A stretch of DNA of 64,000 bases, from positions 3,162,001-3,226,000 of the forward strand of contig AP026538.1 of the NCBI GenBank assembly GCA_026075535.2, written 5' to 3'. Of the stretch, positions 23,099-33,905 are shown one piece after another. The translations under genes and the position numbers were made by a program. Each line of letters begins with the position of its first letter. Within the stretch, counting starts at the first letter, position 1. The stretch comes from Tricholoma matsutake (Eukaryota; Basidiomycota; Agaricomycetes; Agaricales; Tricholomataceae). The notes under the pieces are model-generated. The model saw nothing but the letters and a program-made list of their open reading frames with translations. It did not search any database and was not told the DNA's origin.

Positions 23099-24428
23099 TG
23101 ATGATACTCAACCTGGAAACCCAAACAAAACCTACTAAACGGCCATGGATGGTATAACACAAGTTAGAGGAAGGATGCGAGGCCCTCTAGATGTCACCTG
23201 TCAGACCGACCATCAAATAGTTATAAAAGGACTGCTTGTCAAAGCAATTCAAAGCTAAAAGAATGTGTTTTGTGGAATTTTGGAGAATTTTGTGGCTAGA
23301 TCAATGAATTCGGAGTGTGCAAATATGTTCAGATGCAAGATCAGTAGGGAACTGCATGGGTTTTACCTGTGGGTTTCCCATGCTCTTATTTCCTAATTTA
23401 TTCAATGAGTTTTGCATAAAAACTCATGAAAAAATGATTTTCTGATAGCTATTCAATGGATGCTTGTGATGCAAGGGACAAAATAATTTATTTTCAACCT
23501 TGTCACATGACAAATGTCTCCCAACTATTGTTTTATGTGTTAGATCACAAAGAGCCAACAAAAAGCTTTCAGAAAATCTTTTTTTCATGATTTTTCATGC
23601 AAAACTCATTGAATAAATTAGGAAATAAAAGCATGGGAAACCTGTGGGTAAAACACATGCAGTTCCCTAAAGATCAGGGGACTAGACGAGTAGTAGAAGC
23701 AAAGCAAAGGTGAATTGAGGGAAATGAGAGTGAAAATAGCATAATGCAAGGATTTTTGAGGGTTTTCAAAGAAGTTTAGTGTAAAACACAAGACTTCAGA
23801 CTGAATAAGACTAAATTGAACTCTCAAATCACTGCGATCTGGGAGGAAGACAACAACTTTCTTGTTTTTCTTTGTATCTAGTACATCTTTTTATATAAAA
23901 TAAAGAAACTACCTAAAAAGGCTCGAGAACATGAGGCAAACATGTGGAAAACTCAAGGCAAAAGACAATAGAAGTATATCAGAACAATAAAGCAAGACTA
24001 TAAAGGGTGAATATAACACATGATGAAGAAATAATAAGAAAGAATAGCTAAAAGTGGACTGTCCTTGTTATAAATTGCATAAAACATTGGAAACTGCTTT
24101 GAGCGGATTGTATGCATGCACATGCAGTCAAAATGTGTTCAATATACTTGAGATAGTGTCCCATGTGTCCAGCATGCATCCGAAGATTGTTCAAATAGGA
24201 AATACTGTGTCCGAAGATGTTTTTTGAGGTTCAAGATTTTTCGAAGATTTTCGAAGATTCTTTGGACTTCGTTCGTGGGCCGAAATCGGTGCGATATTGC
24301 TTGGAACTGGTTTGGAACCCATTGACAATGTTCCAAGTGTATATTCTGAGCTGTACGAAGCATTCAAAGTCAATTGAAAGTGCAAAAACCAATATATTGG
24401 TGCTTGAACTGCGCTGGGGACATATTAC
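23099..24428 (+). mobile_element. LINE-derived composite (MINE-like): short LINE piece fused to repeat R
   Basis: The segment lies between Copia-B halves with a 4-bp CTGG at both junctions. Bases 23099-23225 match, in reverse orientation, the LINE segment at about 57998-58125. Bases 23231-24360 match the repeat R at 58895-60042 in direct orientation (start ACTGCTTGTC, end GAGCTGTACGAAG). About 70 bp of extra 3' DNA precede the right junction. A different LINE piece is fused to R at 58 kb, so R looks like a constant 3' module with variable LINE 5' parts. A TA-flanked MITE (23347-23667) sits inside R. No coding capacity is kept. Confidence 0.65.
23347..23667. mobile_element. MITE with about 100-bp terminal inverted repeats, TA target (Tc1/mariner-like)
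   Basis: It is 321 bp. Both ends read GGGAACTGCATG and stay complementary for about 100 bp (ending near TTTTCTGA). TA flanks it on both sides (23345-23346 and 23668-23669). It is absent from the homologous position in the 58-kb R copy, which confirms the insertion. There is no ORF. Confidence 0.92.
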
Positions 24429-26085
24429 TGGATTGGCCTGAATGGCAAAAGGCCATGAAGACTGAATTGGATTTATTGCTGGAGAAGGGGACTTGGGAAC
24501 TCATCCAGAAACCTCACGATGTGGTACCAATCAAAAATAAATGGATCTTTGTCAGGAAGCGCAATAAAGAAGGGGAAGTAGTAAGGTATCGAGCAAGATT
24601 AGTGGCAAAAGGATATGCACAACAACCCGGATTTGATTATAGGGAAACATTTTCATCAGTTGTCTGGATACATTATGCACAATACTAGCTCTCATACCAG
24701 AAAAGGGACTCAAGTTACAACAAATGGATGTAAAGGGTGTGTATTTAAACAGCACTTTGCAAGAGGCAATATATATGCAACAGCCCAAAGGATGTGAAGA
24801 TGGAATGGGTTGAGTATGCAGGTTAGTCAAATCGCTTTATGGTTTAAAGCAGGCAGGCCGAGAGTGGAATATTGAACTTGATGGCAAACTCAAAGTCCAC
24901 AGCTATGTGCACTTACTTTCTGATCCATGCACGTATATACGATGTGATGGTGATGACTTTGGAATAATGGCTATCTGGGTGGACAACTCACTACTTTTTG
25001 CTTCATCTGATAAAATGATGGATCATATGAAAGAAACACTCCACTCAGAATGGGAAATAACAGATCTTGGAGAACCGAGTAAAATTGTTGGCATTGAAGT
25101 TACACAAACTGAGAATGCAATAACTATATCTCAACAGAGATATATTGAAAATATTCTCTGTAATGAAGGAATAGCTGATGCAAATCCTACTGGTATACCC
25201 ATGGACCCCAATATAAAGCTTGGACCTAATCCGGATGATAATGAACCCAATTGAAGCAATTCATAAGCATGATTATTAGGGAGTCTGCAATTTTTGGCAA
25301 ATTCCACAAGACTGGATATAAGCCATGCAGTTAATAAACTGGCTGCCTACACTGCAAACCCAGGTTTAAAACACCATGGTGCAATAAAGTGAATACTCAG
25401 ATACCTGGCAGGTACAAAAGCTCTAGGGATCACATATAGAAAATCCCAAGATGAAACTGGAACCGAAAACCTCTTCCATGGATATGCAGATGCTGCATAC
25501 ACAAATGCTGATGACCTCAAATCCATGACTGGCTACATTTTTCTAGCAGCAGGGGGAGTGATCACATGGAAATCAAAGAAACAAACTGTGATAGCATTGT
25601 CCTCTACAGAAGCAGAATATGTAGCACTGTTGGAGGCTGGACGTGAGGCAACATGGCTGAGAAATTTGTACAGTGAACTCGGATTCCCACAAAATTCACT
25701 GATGGAAATTAAAGGTGATAATGAAGGATCCATAATATTGATGCACAACCCTCAATTTCACCAGCAATCAAAACATATTGCTATTCACCATCACTGGGTC
25801 CAAACTCAGGTAACTGACAAAATAATTGATATACAAAACTGTCGTGACCCGGAACAAACAGCGGAAGTGTTGACGAAGGCATTACCAAGGCCTAAATATA
25901 TACAACATAGGGCAGAGATGGGAATTCAGTCAATGCGCAAACTCAGTAGCTTTCCTCACATGTGAGTTGGTTTTTCCCACAGAGTTTTCCAGGTTTTAAT
26001 GCATCTGAAAGGCAAGAAATTTAACTTTTTCAATTATATATTTAACCATTCCTATGGACTCAACCATGCTAGGCTTGAGGGGGAG
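24429..26085 (+). pseudogene. Copia-B reverse transcriptase and RNase H
   Basis: After the nested insertions the Copia-B pol resumes at WPEWQKAMKTELDLLLEKG. It contains IKNKWIFVRKRN, the RT core (MDVKGVYLN and LKQAGREW in shifting frames), MAIWVDNSLLF (Copia YVDD replaced by WVDN, also seen in Copia-C), LGEPSKIVGIEV, then RNase H SKKQTVIALSSTEAEYVALLE and the final HIAIHHHWVQ and EVLTKALP. Stops near 24687, 24812 and 25252 and frame changes disable it. A polypurine GAGGGGGAG precedes the 3' LTR. Confidence 0.82.
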
Positions 26086-26287
26086 CATTGGGATAGTCAA
26101 TCCTAGCGCATCATGTTAGCACATCACTAGCGCAACTTGTGCATCACATATAAAAATAGAACACAATATATTTATAGATCATAACATAGGTACATCGTAG
26201 TATAGTGGAATACAAGATGTTCTACCTTGTCCTGAACACCCATCATTAAATCCCTACGAACTTCTACTCCACACCATAATCCCAATA
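26086..26287 (+). repeat. Copia-B 3' LTR
   Basis: It is colinear with 12808-13007. The first two bases are CA rather than TG, so the end is mutated. It is followed by the target duplication CAAAG. Confidence 0.92.
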
Positions 26288-26292
26288 CAAAG

Positions 26293-27004
26293 CTCAGATA
26301 GTGTGGGTCAATATTTGCAGATGGTGATTGCCTGCAAAATTGGGGCATAGAACCTGGACTCCATATTTGTCTTTAATTTCCAAATAATGTTCTTGGATCG
26401 TGTGACTTCATTTAACTGACCACCCCAGTAATGTGATGAATTAAAAAATGACACAATGCATGAATTCTTCATAATCATAGCCTTGATCTTTGGCCATGCA
26501 GCAATCTTTCCAACAATGGTGTTGATACCATGCATGAAACATGCTAAGGGCTGACATTTGGGTCAGTCTTCACATTTATTCTTGAACAGTTTGAACCATT
26601 TACCAGAATCCATGGATACTTTGCTGTCCATTTACAATAGAAGGCCTGCATAGTAGTTGGATTATCTGCACAAACTGCAATGACAAGTTGTGGATTGATA
26701 CTCTTTCTTGCAAGTGCCTTAAGTATCTGACACTTCTACAAGATTGTCTTCCATAGCTCAAATACCTGTCAACTCCTGGAGACCCAGAATTATGGGATGT
26801 GCACCAACTTTGGCAAGAAGGCTGCCATAAATGCTTCTTTGCATGGAATCATCCCATCCATCAAGCAAATAATATGTCAGGTTATTCTGTCCTTCCAACC
26901 TTTGCATATCTTCCACAATGGCATGCTGTTCCTCAGCTGGCAGATATCTCTCCATCAAAACATAGCATGATGGAGCAGAATATGATGGCTGCAGCCCATA
27001 CAAC
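26293..27004 (-). pseudogene. hAT-A copy 2, middle part
   Basis: This continues copy 2 after Copia-B: CxHGINTIVGKIAAWP and FFNSSHYWGGQLNE (26308-26535), then the DUF659-like block with LLDGWDDSMQRSIYGSLL (26758-27003). It is colinear with copy 1 (10580-11250). It is cut at 27004 by hAT-B and resumes at 32271 with the WLY/KWL residues of GNLFFLKWLY. Confidence 0.8.
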
Positions 27005-27361
27005 TAGGGCTGTGCACCGTCCGTATTATGGGTATGGCCATCAGCATTACAGGTCAAACAGGTTGCCCACATAGACAGCCGTACCATTTCTACTTGACCA
27101 ACAATGCTAAACGGGATGGGACAGGTCTAAAATGGGTACCAATGGCCGTCAACGGCCATTGTCATATGTAATCTAGTCAATAAAACACCAGCAATATTTT
27201 GAATACAAGGTACAATAAAATAAATGTTCAGAAGTGGGTATGAAGCACGGAAAAGACAAAAACAAAACAAAAACTAGTCATGCTGAGCACTACAATGCTT
27301 AAGGATGAGTCAGCACTTTACCAACATGAGAACTCTAATAGTCTCGGGTTTAAGGCTTGCA

Positions 27362-30300
27362 CAATGAAGCAAAATTGTGTCCTGACCACCTGAAAAGATA
27401 CGCTCGACTGCAACAGCAGATCCTAGAACCCAACCGATAATCCTAATGAGTATACAGCATCCACAAAGATAGCTGCAGAACAAATACCTGGAATGGAGAA
27501 AATATCATGGGCAGGACAATAAAGATTCAGAAACTGCGCATGCTGCTGGTGCCACCACTGAATAGGGTTACAGGTTTCAAAGTCTTCTTGTGGCATGTTC
27601 CAGAACTCAGTTAATTCGTCGACAGCAGCATGCTTTTGGCGGTACCTTGCAGTATAATTCTTCTGTGGCAAACTGTTGGGATTTGATGCAGTCGATGTAG
27701 GCTCCGAGGTCACAGAAAGTAAAGATGATGTTGGGGTGGAGGAAAGACGAGTAGAGTTGGATAAGTTTCAAGGCAAGTTATAGTTAGTGTCGAAGTGTAA
27801 ATGGAGATTCAGTTTCGAAGACTCGAGCTGTGCAAGGAGAGTCGAGTCATGGGCAAAATCCTCCTGTAGAGCATCATAAGATATGTGAGGGTCTAAGACT
27901 GAAATCATTATGAGTACATGCATGTAATGGCACATGAGAATTTATAACACTCACGAGATGACCAGAGATAATATGGCGATGTATCAAATTTATAGTAATA
28001 ATCACTGAGTTTGCAGTGTGCATCTGTAAGGCCCTGCTTGAGAGAAGGTGGGACAGAGTCTGGAAGATCATGAATGATTTCACAAAGCTCATCCTGGAGG
28101 CCACGAAACACAGCGTGCATTGTTGAAAGCATCGGTGTTTGGGTTGTGGACATCTGAGTTGTTGCAGCTCAAAAAGACTTCAACCAGGTAGCAGCAAGTT
28201 CAATGGCCTCCCACTCTTCAGCTGGCAGCATGAATGACCAGAGGTCTTGGTGAACATGCAAGAAGGAGTCGACAGCTGCACGATAGTCAAGCGCACGACC
28301 TGGCTATGAATCAGAAGAAAATCATATATGTGAGTGAGCAAGCTTAAAAAGCATCTGATGAGTTGATGACCAGCGGGTTTTAACATCGAGGATAAGTATA
28401 AGATTTGGTTGCGATGTACCATTCTGAGAATTTGTGGTTTGAATTTGTTGGGCCCAACTCTCTCGGCGCTGAGGAGTCGACCGAACTGAGTGAACAATTC
28501 TTCGAAGCTAAAATAAAATCCCAATGAGAAATGAACGACAATTCTTGTTAACAAAGATAACCTTTTGAGCTGCCGCCTTTACAAGATCAGTGGGTTCTGT
28601 GCCAATTACTTTGTTGTCCACCTCATCTTCAGCAGCTGTAGCATCAAGATCATGCTCACAATCAAGACCAACATTGACATCATCTTGATAGTTGACATTT
28701 GAGCTCGCCTGCATGGCATCAGATTTCGACATGATGCCTATCCCCTTGAGCAGCTGAACTGTGATTCAATAGGGTACCAGGCAAGTATGAGTTCAGGACA
28801 TACCTTTATAGCCACAAGATGGATAGTATGCAGCATGCATCACATACATGCTGCAGAAGCCGAAAATTCAATACCTGCACCTTGACTCCGTGACTCCAAA
28901 GCCTCCATCAATGTGTCATTATTACTAGCATTATCCATCATTATACTGATTATCTAGCAGGGTTTTCAATCAATTGAGGCTGACAAACAACAAAATATTA
29001 TTTGAACAAACCTTGTCCTGAATATCATATGTCTCCAACGTTGACCAGACGATGGCAGCCATGTTCTCTCTGGAGTGTTGCCCAACTAACTCTCAAAAGT
29101 CAATAAGAAGTTCCTCTAGAGTAAACGTGAGCAATAGTCAAACAAGTAAGCATTGGAAGACTCACCGCACTCCCCTTCATTTGTGATGTAGTGTGCAACA
29201 ATGGCCAAAAAAGCGTAGCAATTACTAGACATCCAGGCATTGAGTGAAAGACTAATCTTTCCCTCCATAGCCTTTGAGATGAAAAAACTTAGCAAAGAAC
29301 ATGTTATAACTGAGAAACCATACCGCAAACATAGCCTTAATATGCTCAACATTCTCCTCACCAAGCTTCATTACCCGCCTTCGAATGCCATCCCATTTGG
29401 GCAGCGTGAATTTACCAGTTCTGCCATAGCTCATAGCCACAATAAATTCAGGCTTCTCAACTTCCTCGAACGGTTGATCACAAGCCACTATCCATTCGAT
29501 TAAAAGTCACTTGAACTTCTCTTGATCCCAAGGTTCCTAAGAGTATTCATGAACACTGTCAAGAAAGATATTGGACATGTTATGTACCGCTGCCTTTGCC
29601 TGCTGCTTCATGAACACCTCCTTGATACCCAAAGCTTGCTCCTCAATTATCTTGAGATACTCCGCTTGAAGTGAGTTATCGAAAGTCTTCTTTCCAGAAG
29701 CCATAAGCATCTCATCAGCAGTGGGAGTCTCATGCCCCTTCATGACAAGATAGAGATTATGCATCGCCTTGAAGTTTGCATGAATATGTGCGATCATGGC
29801 TGGCAGAACATCAGAAATAAGGAAACAGAATGGTAAAGAAACTTACTGTGGAGATTATGATTGCTTGCTTTCGTGATGGTAAAAATCTTGCGAGTGCCAT
29901 GATGGCACCAATAATGTGAATCACCGGGATTTCCTGCATTTCCTTCACTGTTCACTTCCCATGGTTCGTAGAAATGGTAGATGGGATTATGCTTGACGCT
30001 CTTCTGGGGGAAACATGAGATCATTTGAGTAAGAAAAGGTTGAACCACCCTACTTTTGTTTTTGTTGGCTGTGACATCGAGGCAGCCGATGGTGTGGCAG
30101 GAGGGGTGCTGGGGTCTGCATCTTCATCAGCCTTGCATTGACACTTTTTTGGATGTGCAGGCTGCTTCCCAGCTGCCTTTGAAGTTTGCTTCTGGCCTGC
30201 AGGAATGGTCTTTGATGGCAAAGAGTCGGCCAGCTGTGATTAAGAATAATCATGAAACTGTGATATTAATAAAAGATTTGGACTTACCTCTCTGTTTGAA

Positions 30301-30700
30301 ATCTCAACATCATCGGTCTCACCACCCTCAATGGTTGCAGAGCTACTTTCACTCAATGAACCAACATATTCAGGATCACCTTCCAGGTCAGGATCAACCA
30401 CCTTGCCCTTGCCCTTTGCTGTTCGCTTGCGTCGCTTTTTCTTTTTCTCGCCATTGGAAATCTGCCCCTCTGCTTCCAGGATTTCATCCATGCGAGAGGT
30501 ATTTCAAGACTGTCTAGTAGTGCCTAGCATTTAAAGAAAATGTTAGGACAAACCAGCAGCCAATTGGGAGCCAAATGTACAACTTCCAGAGGCAATGGGC
30601 ACTGTATCCTCCTTATTGTGATACCACACAATATTGCTGGCATCCCTCAACTGTCCATTTTCATCGACTGCTTCTCTGGCCCCTAAAGGTGTACATAAAA
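27362..30700 (-). pseudogene. hAT-B transposase (multi-exon, probably decayed)
   Basis: Minus-strand blocks in order: DASNIVWYHNKEDTVPIASGS (about 30600-30660); a lysine-rich basic stretch (KKKKRRKRTAKGKGK, 30400); a BED-like zinc-finger region with NPIYHFYEPWEV and HYWCHHGTRKIFTITKA (29850-30000); HIHANFKAMHNLYLVMKG (29740); DQPFEEVEKPEF with FTLPKWDGIRRRVMKLGEE (29300-29490); DELTEFWNMPQEDFETCNPI (27560-27620); and the C-terminal hAT dimerisation part with IPG and VAVERIFSGGQDTI (27390-27450). Introns probably separate several blocks, but I could not join all of them in one frame, and C-terminal frames shift near 27430. Confidence 0.75.
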
Positions 30701-30759
30701 TGAGTATTATGAAAATGATGCAAGACACTTGTGAGTCATATCTGATCCACCAAGCAATG

Positions 30760-32260
30760 GACAATTAATGAAGAAATGAGTAAGCAGTCCAGCCAGAAGG
30801 TCACACATTGTGTCCGAATGCTTTAGGCAGGCTCGACGCAAACTGCTCATTGAAAGGTAAGAGAATAAATCGTGGCATCATGGAAAGACCACACAACATG
30901 CCAAGGCGATCTTGATCTTGAGAATACTACTATCTGGAGAAACCACTACAACTGCATAATCAGCAATATTTGATTACATTTAAATAAAATTCTTACATAG
31001 CGGGATGGTGGGACCAGAGGGCGGTACCACAAATATTGTGAAGATTTGTTGTTTCTTCATGAGGCGACTCAAATGATCGACATGCATGTGTGATATATGG
31101 CTCTGACAGTATTGAAACTGAGATAATAGCCCCTTGGCAATGTGGGGGAAGGGTAGGACTTCGGGAAATAAAAGAGTAGCTGGTTTGATGATGTCAGTAA
31201 AATATTTTCGTGAAGCTAACACTGAAACTCACCCCATAGAACCAGAAGAACCATAAAATAGGCTGCAATTACTGTTGCACCAAGCGGTGAGGTCTTCACC
31301 AACATGAAACATTTGTGCAAAAGATTTGGATGGAGGATAGTAGCCAAGAAGACAAATGCAGCAAGCAAAAGGATAGGCGAGAGGATAAAAATAAAGAACA
31401 TGGTCAAAAACCATGTCAAAGTGCTTGATCCGACAGACTCGGTTGATGAGGGGTGCAAGACTGGCCTAACATCATGCCGGACAGGTTGATGGGTTTGCAT
31501 GTATACCTTCAGAGCAGCAAGGATGTCTAATTATGGGGCATTCGTCAATCATGAGCTTGTTAAAATTAAAACATAAGAAATCACCCATACCCATGTAGTA
31601 GAGCCGAAAATTTGCATCTCCCAATACATTTAAACTTGAGGTGGGTGAGAAATTGAGCTGGCAGATATGAGCAACAAAAACACACCTTTTAAGCTATGCC
31701 ATGGGTTGTTCTGGGTCAGTTTAGGGGTCACAAAACTGAATTGAAAACTCCCGATAACCATACCCACCATGTGAGTGATTTTGGTTGGAAATTGGCAATA
31801 GGAGACATCAGGGCTAGGTTCAACAGAATGTCGGGGATTCATTGGAATTTGGGGGATCTACTGTATGTACCATTAGGTACGAACAACAAGTGTGCACAAT
31901 GACTGCATCGGATTATCCTATGCAGCCATCACGAGTTGGCAAGCGTTGAGCAGTGTTGAAACTTAAGTTGAAGTTTGCAATGGTTCAAGTTGATAAGTGG
32001 AGTTTAATCCGCTTGTCAGATGCAAGTCAGATGATGCCTGCTGAGTGTAGATTTCATTATTGGAGGTGATGTACTAAGTGCCAAGGCTGCTGCTGGCTTA
32101 CAATGTATATAATTTATTGTACCCGTAGGGCCATATGATGGGTGTTGCGGCCGTTGCTCTATGGGTGACGACGGCATGTGACTGTCATCTACCATCCCGT
32201 TGAGCATTCCGCTCGAGGTCCCAATGGTATGGGTATTTACCCATAGCTATGGGTATGGTG
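30760..32260. other. 5' region of hAT-B
   Basis: Upstream of the transposase blocks are small minus-strand frames, including one of 94 aa (31216-31500) with two strongly hydrophobic stretches. None resembles a known family. It may be leader or intron sequence. Confidence 0.35.
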
Positions 32261-32270
32261 CGCAGCCCTA

Positions 32271-32302
32271 CATACAACCATTTGAGGAAGAATAGGTTGC
32301 CT
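32271..32302 (-). pseudogene. hAT-A copy 2, N-terminal remnant
   Basis: A few codons (GNLFFLKWLYV) continue the hAT-A reading after the hAT-B target duplication. The match to copy 1 then ends where an N1-like element begins. Confidence 0.7.
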
Positions 32303-32562
32303 GGTGTATAAAGGTCCAGTCCTACAAACTGGAAAAAGACCAAAACTGAACTGAACTTAACCGAAGTCTGGTTTGTCAGGTGGCTATTTATAGGACCAGT
32401 CTTTTGCAGTCCAGTTGCCAGTCTTTCACTTTGAAAAATATCATTGAACTGATAAAGACCGATAAAAAATGGTTGCAACCAGTTTATATGTCACATGCAC
32501 TATACACCCTGATTCCCACACATAATGACGTCAATTTTGCTCCCTGGACCATCAAAAACAGT
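32303..32562. mobile_element. Degraded N1-family hAT element
   Basis: It begins GTGTATAAAGGTCCAGTCC, close to the N1 end TAGTGTTTAAAGGTCC. It holds the same ACTGG/CCAGT-rich subterminal sequence and ends near GGACCATCAAAAACA. Ends are mutated and no clean 8-bp duplication is visible, so the limits are approximate. Confidence 0.5.
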
Positions 32563-32730
32563 TGAGAACTGAGAGAGATATCACCAAATACATTTTGCAT
32601 GAGAATTTTGTCATGATTAAAATAACGTTGATTGTACTGCTTATACCTTGTGTTACAAAAATGTTGGGTACAATTGGACACCATCTAATACATAAAAATA
32701 ACACACATAAACATCTGTACCATGTATCAG

Positions 32731-33405
32731 TGAATTTTTGGTCAACATGTCACATGAGATCAGGTGTGTCGTTCGTCGTAAAGTGTATAGACCGAGTGCT
32801 AATGAATTTTCTGAGTTTAGGACGGCCATGAATGGCATTATCGGAATGACAGAATTGACGCTGGACAGCGATCTGAACCGTTCGCAGCACGAGAGTCTAC
32901 TCCTCATGCATAGTTTGGCATGATCACTGCTATTGATTATAGATGATATTTTGGATATTTCGAAAAGTAAGTATTCATTTCCTCCATCTGCATTTCCGAT
33001 TCTTACTTATGTCTCCTACCTGTTAGTCGAAGCCGGGCGCATGACGATGGAGGTAGTGCCGCACTCTCTTCGCCAAACAGTCTTTGGAATACTTAAGACC
33101 CTCGTCGTCCGCGCGTCCCAGAACAATTTGGACCTTACCTATGATGTTGAGCCTGATATCCTGGACCAGCTCATCGGTGACTCACTTCGACAAGTTATCA
33201 CTAACCTGGTTGGCAATGCCATCAAGTTCACTCCCTCCAAGGTCTCACGGATCCGGAAGGGGCACGTCGCGCTTAGCACACGCCTCCTCGCGCTGTATGA
33301 CCAGAGTGTAACCCTCGAGTTTTGTGTTACGGACACTGGAATTGGAATTGATAAGGATAAGTCGAATCTTATCTTCGATACCTTTGCTAATTCCTTTGGA
33401 CATTT
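32731..33405 (+). pseudogene. Group III hybrid histidine kinase fragment (catalytic core)
   Basis: This is a relic of a fungal group III (Nik1/Os-1 type) histidine kinase. [11 protein letters not shown] is joined by a GT-AG intron (about 32761-32820) to [18 protein letters not shown], the H-box with the phospho-accepting His. DDILDISK is followed by a second intron (about 32968-33027), then [29 protein letters not shown] (N box) and DTGIGI (G1 box). Kept introns show it came from genomic DNA, not a retrocopy. A TGA replaces Arg in LLMHSLA*SLLLIID. Homology ends abruptly near 33400 after FDTFANSF, and minus-strand HAMP pieces follow. Confidence 0.85.
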
Positions 33406-33414
33406 CCAATTTCG

Positions 33415-33905
33415 GCCGGAATGCCCAGTTTCCGACTTCTCGAGTGACTTCTTGACTCTGTCAGCAAAGAACACGAGCTGGCCTATCGTGTCGTTTATCG
33501 TACTGACAAATTCGACATCACGCCGATGATCTTCCAAGTTCTTCGAGATCTCCCTTGGCAACGGCTGTCTGTGAAACGGCATGCAGCCATAGGCGTACAG
33601 TAGCAACGGCGATTGTACGCATTTGACTGTAACAATCTGTAGGACGACCTCAATTAGTTGGTATCATGATAATGGATGACAGAAGGTACTTATGTTGGCA
33701 GCCATAACGTTCACATTATTAGTCACCTCGTCCATCAAATCGGTCATCCTGTTGGCTCAGAATCTCGCCTTGCACGTCGACCTCAATCTTCAATTTGTCA
33801 GATCGCCGCACGCCACGGCCTTGGTCGCCTCAGCAATCGAACCGTCGGGTTCACATCATCAGTCAGCACCTATAACGAAGGGGCGGATTGATCAGCGACT
33901 CATAG
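33415..33905 (-). pseudogene. Group III histidine kinase HAMP-repeat fragments, inverted
   Basis: On the opposite strand to the kinase core, fragments of the HAMP array typical of group III kinases are readable: IAEATKAVACGDLT and EVDVQGEI (33780-33880), MTDLMDEVTNNVNVMAANI (33690-33760), and [20 protein letters not shown] (33430-33520). They are frameshifted and partly degenerate. In an intact gene these lie upstream of the kinase core on the same strand, so the locus has been rearranged. Confidence 0.7.

Larger units (their letters stand above)
12808..26287 (+). mobile_element. Copia-B: near full-length Copia element split by nested insertions
   Basis: This plus-strand Ty1/copia element has both LTRs (12808-13007 and 26086-26287) and a 5-bp target duplication CAAAG (12803-12807 and 26288-26292) inside hAT-A copy 2. 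Gag, protease, integrase, RT and RNase H are present in order but broken. Gypsy-A (15873-23093) and a LINE-derived composite (23099-24428) sit between integrase and RT, so only about 4.9 kb is its own DNA. LTRs differ at roughly a dozen sites, mostly transitions. Copia-C is the same family. Confidence 0.92.
27005..32270 (-). mobile_element. hAT-B: full-length hAT transposon
   Basis: It is 5,266 bp with ends TAGGGCTGTGCACC and, inverted, GGTGCGCAGCCCTA, and an 8-bp target duplication CATACAAC (26997-27004 and 32271-32278). Subterminal GGGTATGG motifs are repeated at both ends and an ATGGCCGT/ACGGCCAT hairpin lies at 27142-27159. It interrupts hAT-A copy 2 exactly. A multi-exon transposase lies on the minus strand. 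Confidence 0.93.

Noticed and set aside
27005..27200. TAGGGCTGTGCACC end considered as a Helitron or TIR of another class
   Set aside because: The inverted end at 32270 and the 8-bp duplication CATACAAC, together with the transposase blocks, fit hAT.
31216..31500. 94-aa minus-strand frame with two hydrophobic segments inside hAT-B
   Set aside because: It could be a membrane protein, but there is no family match or intron-exon support and it lies wholly within the transposon, so I do not call a gene.
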